Origin: an uncultured Desulfatiglans sp.
GTDB lineage: Bacteria; Desulfobacterota; DSM-4660; Desulfatiglandales; Desulfatiglandaceae
Direction of reading: 5' to 3'
Assembly: GCA_900498135.1 (NCBI GenBank)
Contig: LR026961.1
Location: forward strand, 1,879,629-1,919,116
Length of the DNA: 39,488 nt
In this document: positions 35,464 to 39,488 of the stretch, in pieces
Numbering within the stretch: position 1 is the first letter of the stretch
Layout: each line of letters begins with the position of its first letter
Position numbers and translations under genes: made by a program
Notes under the pieces: model-generated
Seen by the model: the letters and a program-made list of their open reading frames with translations, nothing else
Database searches by the model: none
Told to the model about the DNA's origin: nothing

Positions 35464-37608
35464 TCATGATGCCGCACCCTCCACTTTTTCCAGGATGTTT
35501 TCCAGCAGACCGTCGCTCTCGCACTCCAGGGCGCGGATATCGGCCTCGATTTCAGCCAGGCTGCGCAGATTCTGCGGCTTGTAAAAATGACGCGCAAAAG
35601 AGATCTCGTAGCCGATCTGGGTCTTGCCATCGTCGATCCAGGCGTCGATTGCATGGGGCAGCACTTCGCGCCGGAAAAAGGCTTCAACTCCGCCCTCTTC
35701 GAGCAGCGGCACCTGCTCGGTGTCCCGCAGGGCCGTATCGGGTTCGTATTCCACCACGCGGGACTTGCCGCCCAACTCGACGGCATAACGGCCGCAAAGG
35801 GAATCGGGCTGGGTCTTGCCGGATTTGTAGATCTTGCGGATGACCGGTTGCGCGTCCGGGTCTGTTTCGGCCAGAGCGGTTTGGAGCAGTTTCTTGCGCT
35901 TGGCGGTAAGTTTTACATTGTGGACGTCCGCGTCCGATGAGACGGCCGCCATGAACGCATTGAAATCCATATGGGGACCCGGCCCCATAGCCTCGGCCAC
36001 GCGCTCGGCCAAGTTGGCCAGGGGCACTTGTTTTTCCGTATCGCAGGTTTTCCGGAAGCGGCGCAGGGCGAGCTCGGACAAGTCCACCTTGAGGCGCAAA
36101 GGCCGTTCGACGGTGATTTTCCAGTACCCGAAGGCTTCGTTGGGAAAGATCTTGGCGTGATCGGTTTCCTTGAACGCCAGGAACGTATCGCAGATCGTCC
36201 GGATATGCTCGGCGGTCAACTCGCAATTCTTCTTGCCGAGGTTCCTTGGCAAGGGACTGCACCACTCGGTGGCGTCGATGAGCTGCACCTTGCCCTTTCG
36301 CTGTTCGGACTTGCGGTTGGAGAGCACCCAGATGTAGGTGGCGATGCCGGTGTTGTAAAACATGTTCATCGGCAAGGCCACAATCGCCTCCAGCCAATCG
36401 TTTTCAATGATCCATCGGCGGATGTTGGATTCCCCCTGGCCGGCGTCGCCGGTGAAAAGGGACGACCCGTTGTGCACCTCGGCGATGCGGCTGCCCAGCG
36501 CGGTTTCCTGTTTCATCTTGCTGAGCATGTTGACCAGAAACATCATCTGTCCGTCATTGGAGCGGGTGACCAAGCTGAACTCGGGATCTCCCCCATGGGA
36601 AACCACAAAGCGCGGGTCCTGCATTTCCTTTTTATCGCCGCCGCAAAGCCGGTCGAGATCGGTCTTCCAGCTTTTGCCGTACGGTGGATTGGCCAGCATA
36701 AAGTCGAACTCGAGGCTCGGAAACGCGTCTGAAGACAAGGTGGAGCCGTAACAGATATTCTCCGCTTCGTCTCCCTCGCCCTTCAACAGCAGGTCTGCCT
36801 TGCAGATGGCGTAGGTTTCCGGCTGGGATTCCTGGCCGTACAGGTGAATGCCCACATCCTTGCCGTGCCGGCGCGCCGTTTCCATGAGGGTCTCTTCCGC
36901 GATGGTCAACATGCCACCGGTTCCGCAGGCGCAATCGTACACCAGGTAGGTGCCCGACTCGATCCGGTCGGCCACGGGCAAAAAGATGAGGTTGGCCATC
37001 AGCCGCACCGCGTCCCGCGGGGTGAAATGTTCGCCGGCCTCCTCGTTGTTTTCCTCGTTAAAGCGCCGAATCAGTTCCTCGAACAGCGAGCCCATGGCAT
37101 GGTTGTCCAAACCCGGCAGTTTGATTTTTCCTTGTCCGTCGAGAACCGGCTCCGGGCCCAGGTTGATCTGGGGATCGACGAATTTTTCGATGAGATGGCC
37201 TAGTCGGTCGGCTTCGTCCAGCCGCTTGAGCTGGTTGCGGAAGTCGAACTTGTCGATGATCTCCTGGACGTTGGTGGAAAAACCGTCCAGGTAGGCTTCG
37301 AAATTGGCCTTTAACTGCTTAGGATTGTCCAGCAAGCGTTTCAGCGTAAACGCCGAAGTGTTGTAAAACGCCTGCCCGGCGGATTTGGAAAGGGGGACCT
37401 CCTGATTAGCGATGCCGGCCTTGTCCAGCTGCTTCTTCATGGCCAGCACGGCATCCTTGGTCGGCTCCAGCAGACAGTCAAGCCGGCGGATCACCGTCAT
37501 GGGCAGAATCACGTCCCGGTATTTACCGCGTACATAGACATCCCTCAACACATCGTCGGCAATGTTCCAGATGAAATTGGCAATGCCGTTGTGAACCTTC
37601 ATATTCAT
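35464..37608 (-). CDS. hsdM: Type I restriction-modification methyltransferase subunit M (system 2)
   Basis: A 714-residue N6-adenine methyltransferase. The N-terminal domain is IANFIWNIADDVLRDVYVRG, then VILPMTVIRRLDCLLEPTKD. SAM motif I is YDCACGTGGMLTIAEE and the catalytic motif IV is FMLANPPYGKSWKTDL. After the MTase core, a C-terminal stretch of about 200 residues includes KIYKSGKTQPDSLCGRYAVE and ends with a coiled coil (LRSLAEIEADIRALECESDG). It overlaps the upstream HTH gene by 4 bp (ATGA). It differs clearly from HsdM of system 1, so the two systems were acquired independently. Confidence 0.95.
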   Translation of the reverse strand: MNMKVHNGIANFIWNIADDVLRDVYVRGKYRDVILPMTVIRRLDCLLEPTKDAVLAMKKQLDKAGIANQEVPLSKSAGQAFYNTSAFTLKRLLDNPKQLKANFEAYLDGFSTNVQEIIDKFDFRNQLKRLDEADRLGHLIEKFVDPQINLGPEPVLDGQGKIKLPGLDNHAMGSLFEELIRRFNEENNEEAGEHFTPRDAVRLMANLIFLPVADRIESGTYLVYDCACGTGGMLTIAEETLMETARRHGKDVGIHLYGQESQPETYAICKADLLLKGEGDEAENICYGSTLSSDAFPSLEFDFMLANPPYGKSWKTDLDRLCGGDKKEMQDPRFVVSHGGDPEFSLVTRSNDGQMMFLVNMLSKMKQETALGSRIAEVHNGSSLFTGDAGQGESNIRRWIIENDWLEAIVALPMNMFYNTGIATYIWVLSNRKSEQRKGKVQLIDATEWCSPLPRNLGKKNCELTAEHIRTICDTFLAFKETDHAKIFPNEAFGYWKITVERPLRLKVDLSELALRRFRKTCDTEKQVPLANLAERVAEAMGPGPHMDFNAFMAAVSSDADVHNVKLTAKRKKLLQTALAETDPDAQPVIRKIYKSGKTQPDSLCGRYAVELGGKSRVVEYEPDTALRDTEQVPLLEEGGVEAFFRREVLPHAIDAWIDDGKTQIGYEISFARHFYKPQNLRSLAEIEADIRALECESDGLLENILEKVEGAAS

Positions 37609-37793
37609 GATTTTGCCACCTCATCTCGGTTACCGAGCCAGGCATCGATGGTTTCCTTGTGAAACCGCCAGTGACGCCCCACTTTCTGGGCCGGGATCTT
37701 GCCTTCCCGAACCAGCTTGTAAATTGTCGATTTGGGAATATCCAAATAACTGGCCAGTTCGTTTATGTTGAGAACATCTTTCGGTTTTTCCAT
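37605..37793 (-). CDS. Excisionase-type helix-turn-helix protein heading the second hsd operon
   Basis: A 62-residue MerR/Xis-like DNA-binding protein: VLNINELASYLDIPKSTIYK followed by LVREGKIPAQKVGRHWRFHK, the classic 'excisionase family' domain. The stop overlaps the hsdM ATG by 4 bp, so it is the first gene of the operon. I use the ATG at 37793, with AAGGGG about 8 nt upstream. The ATG at 37826 has an even stronger AGGAGG site and would add 11 residues. Its likely job is transcriptional control of the R-M genes rather than excision, because no integrase is nearby. Confidence 0.85.
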   Translation of the reverse strand: MEKPKDVLNINELASYLDIPKSTIYKLVREGKIPAQKVGRHWRFHKETIDAWLGNRDEVAKS

Positions 37794-37856
37794 CAATATG
37801 GCCCCTTCCCATGGCCGCGAACGCATTTTGCCGCCCCCTCCTAATAATTGCCAGAT

Positions 37857-37891
37857 AGGTTATCGTTAGTGACAGTTAATGTCAATCGTTA
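37857..37891 (-). promoter_or_regulatory. Candidate promoter and dyad for the second hsd operon
   Basis: On the minus strand TTGACA (37885-37880), a 17-nt spacer and a weak TAACCT (37862-37857) precede the operon. The -35 overlaps a 15-nt dyad, TGACAGTTAATGTCA (37870-37884), and the word ATCGTTA occurs on both sides (37862-37868 and 37885-37891). This looks like an operator for the HTH protein encoded just downstream. Confidence 0.5.
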
Positions 37892-37948
37892 ATTCTGTAA
37901 AAACATCAAGAAGTCAGGGGATTGCCCGTCCCCAGGTGCCGGAAGGGA

Positions 37949-38484
37949 TCACAAACGCAAGTCGGGTTGGAGACAGGAATCCCCGATGTAACGCCATGCG
38001 GGCTGGACCATTCCGGTAATACATACCGGCACGAGGACCCGTCTGTACAGGCTCGATCCGCCCGGACGGAACCCCTCCAGGCGTTCGATGGCGGGCAGGC
38101 GCGACTCGGGATCGTTGAAGGTGAGAAGCTCCCCGTACACGCGGCTCCAGTCGCCCGCTGTGGCGCTTTGCAGGGCCGGTACGGGGTATGCGCCACCTGT
38201 TCGGAAAGGCCCGCCTGTGTGGCCACGTCGGCCCAAACGTCCGAAGTGCCGTGGGCGAGGACATCCCCGTCCGGAACCTGTAGGGCGGGAATACCCGAGT
38301 GCATTTCGTAAAGGCGGCCGCGGACCTCGGCTTCCCAGATATCAAGAACGCCCCGGCAGAAACGGTCATGATTCCAGAAACCGCGCTTCAGTGTGCCGTA
38401 GACGAAGAGTCTCAGCATTCCGTTTGTGTTCGGCTTCAAGGGTTCTGTTGGGTTCATTGCCTGGTTTATTGAGGTGTATGTCAT
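37949..38484 (-). pseudogene. Gamma-glutamylcyclotransferase (AIG2)-like gene with frameshift
   Basis: The first part (38484 to about 38190) reads MLRLFVYGTLKRGFWNHDRF, then VRGRLYEMHSGIPALQVPDG, the YGTLKxG signature of the GGCT/AIG2 fold. The matching C-terminal half, AGDWSRVYGELLTFNDPESR followed by LPAIERLEGFRPGGSSLYRR, is in another frame and ends at 37949. A single-base indel near 38170-38200 (the CCGGCCC run) explains this. Its ATG overlaps the stop of the amidotransferase gene as ATGA, so the two products probably worked together, removing or processing gamma-glutamyl groups. The frameshift may be a true lesion or a sequencing error. Confidence 0.75.
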
Positions 38485-39264
38485 GGTTTTGCCCCCTTCC
38501 TCTCTTGGGAGATGAACGCGAAGGGCTCCACCGAATATGCGGCCAGGTCCTCGCGCCGGAACACCATCAGGCTCATGGGCGGGACCTGAAGTTCCCTCCA
38601 GCCCTTCTCCTCTGCGAGCACAGCGTCGAGGTATACGGGTTCCGAAGCGTAGAGGACGGGCCTGGCGGCGGGGATGCCAGCGCAATTCCAACGGCCTGTT
38701 CCCCTTGAGCACAAAGACGGTGCCCGGGTCGGTCCGGCAGGCGATGACGGCGGTGATCTGCCTGCGGCAGCGCCTGAGGCGCGCCTTGAACCGCTCGATA
38801 TCCATGGCACCGTCCCGCGCAGCTTTCGCGGCCAGGCGGAACAGAATCTCGCTGTCCACCTCGGCGACGCGTCGCAGCTTCCAGCGGCGGAACAGGTAAT
38901 TGGCGTTGTAAATGGTTCCGTTGTGGGTGCCGATGACGATCCCGGCCCGGATGGGATGGTTGTTGCGGTTGTTGAATTCGTTGCCCCGGGTGCGCCAGCG
39001 AGTGTGGCCCATGAGGATGGTGGTCTCGTTGTCGACTTGCCCGAGCAGCTCCTGGAACGTCTTCTCGTAGACCAGCTCGTGCGCCCGCATCGGCCGCTTG
39101 AAGATGCGGTGACTGCCGTCGGTCTTGAGCCAGGCCAGACCGGAGGCGTGCGGGCCGCGCTCCTCGCTGTGCAGCAGCATGCGGATGAAGACCTCGCGCA
39201 GGTAATCCCGCTCGTCGGGCCGTCTGCGCTTGTGCCCGAAGATGATGCCTACTTGTCCGCACAT
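38481..39264 (-). pseudogene. Class II glutamine amidotransferase-like gene with frameshift
   Basis: The protein begins MCGQVGIIFGHKRRRPDERD, with the nucleophile Cys2 of Ntn-type glutaminases. It continues LHSEERGPHASGLAWLKTDG, ILMGHTRWRTRGNEFNNRNN and VIGTHNGTIYNANYLFRRWK, all conserved in GAT-II domains. At about 38670-38690, after NRPLELRWHP, the frame is lost. The rest (PVLYASEPVYLDAVLAEEKG and VPPMSLMVFRREDLAAYSVE) continues in the next frame to a stop at 38481. One extra C in a GGCCC run would account for it. GGAGG lies 10 nt before the ATG at 39264. It contains no synthase domain, so it probably works with a separate ligase. Confidence 0.8.
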
Positions 39265-39345
39265 GGAGCCGGGTCCTCCTTGCCGCCGAAGTTCTTGCCG
39301 AGCAGCGGTGTCGTCTTTCACAATAATCTGACGGTTTTTTTCTGA

Positions 39346-39488
39346 TTATCCTGGACGATTGGTGGTGATTTTCGGGGTAATTTGGACAGACTTGTTTTGG
39401 ATGATGGTCTTGGCCTTGGCGATGGTTGTATTGATATAGGCATTTTTCCTCCGTTCGCCCTGGTGATGATCCCAGGAGGTCCGTTGCT
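39346..39488 (-). CDS. Possible C-terminal end of an upstream gene (runs off the right edge)
   Basis: From the right edge a minus-strand frame of 47 codons stays open to a TAA at 39346. It includes RKNAYINTTIAKAKTIIQNK and ITPKITTNRPG. It would lie about 80 bp before the amidotransferase gene. Two other frames are also partly open, so the support is weak. I recognise no family. Confidence 0.3.
   Translation of the reverse strand, partial: QRTSWDHHQGERRKNAYINTTIAKAKTIIQNKSVQITPKITTNRPG

Noticed and set aside
35439-35786. Upstream extension of HsdS (system 2) into hsdM
   Set aside because: It is out of frame within hsdM coding sequence and of biased composition. The MMSTVL start with GGAGA upstream fits HsdS proteins.
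34443-35843. Plus-strand open frame of 466 codons over hsdS and hsdM of system 2
   Set aside because: It is antisense to HsdS recognition domains and spans a real gene junction, so it is a composition artefact.

Overview
The window (about 58-60% GC by eye) looks chromosomal and is probably from a Desulfobacterota (deltaproteobacterial) anaerobe. That is an inference from protein style, the groESL/Hsp20/mannose gene mix and the defence gene content; there is no rRNA or other decisive marker. Nearly every gene lies on the minus strand.

Left accessory block (1-13.3 kb): the start of an IS1634-type transposase at the edge, then a long minus-strand type I restriction-modification operon. Read in the direction of transcription it is: xre regulator, hsdM, hsdS, a REP-associated tyrosine transposase (RAYT), an AlbA_2/Schlafen-like ATPase, hsdR, a 30-codon Fic remnant and rhuM. 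Most junctions are 2-nt gaps or ATGA/GTGA overlaps, so this is one translationally coupled unit. A complete 2,661-bp IS66-family element with 8-bp target duplications splits the RAYT gene. It therefore sits between hsdM-hsdS and albA_2-hsdR. REP-like palindromes occur inside hsdM, inside the RAYT gene itself and at its end.

Middle (13.3-16 kb): a short plus-strand ORF, a bidirectional terminator, a possible tmRNA 3'-end remnant, and a Cas4/RecB-like plus RNase H-like nuclease gene on the plus strand.

Core block (15.8-30.0 kb): one minus-strand directon. It encodes a RelA-like (p)ppGpp synthetase with a degenerate HD domain and no C-terminal regulatory region, two paralogous GT4 glycosyltransferases (one with an alpha/alpha-toroid tail), phosphomannomutase, a GH130 protein, a GT4-cupin fusion, a second GH130 protein, mannose-1-phosphate guanylyltransferase, two Hsp20 chaperones, GroES, GroEL and a zinc-ribbon protein. 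Together the sugar genes form a closed route: mannose-6-P to mannose-1-P to GDP-mannose to a mannosyl glycan, and back to mannose-1-P by phosphorolysis. No transporter, flippase or secreted protein is present, so I infer an intracellular mannoside or mannan tied to stress physiology.

Right accessory block (30.0-39.5 kb): a second, unrelated type I R-M system (excisionase-type HTH, hsdM, hsdS with an extra C-terminal domain, hsdR, then an xre gene), followed at the edge by a class II glutamine amidotransferase gene and a gamma-glutamylcyclotransferase-like gene. These two overlap by 4 bp and each carries an apparent frameshift.
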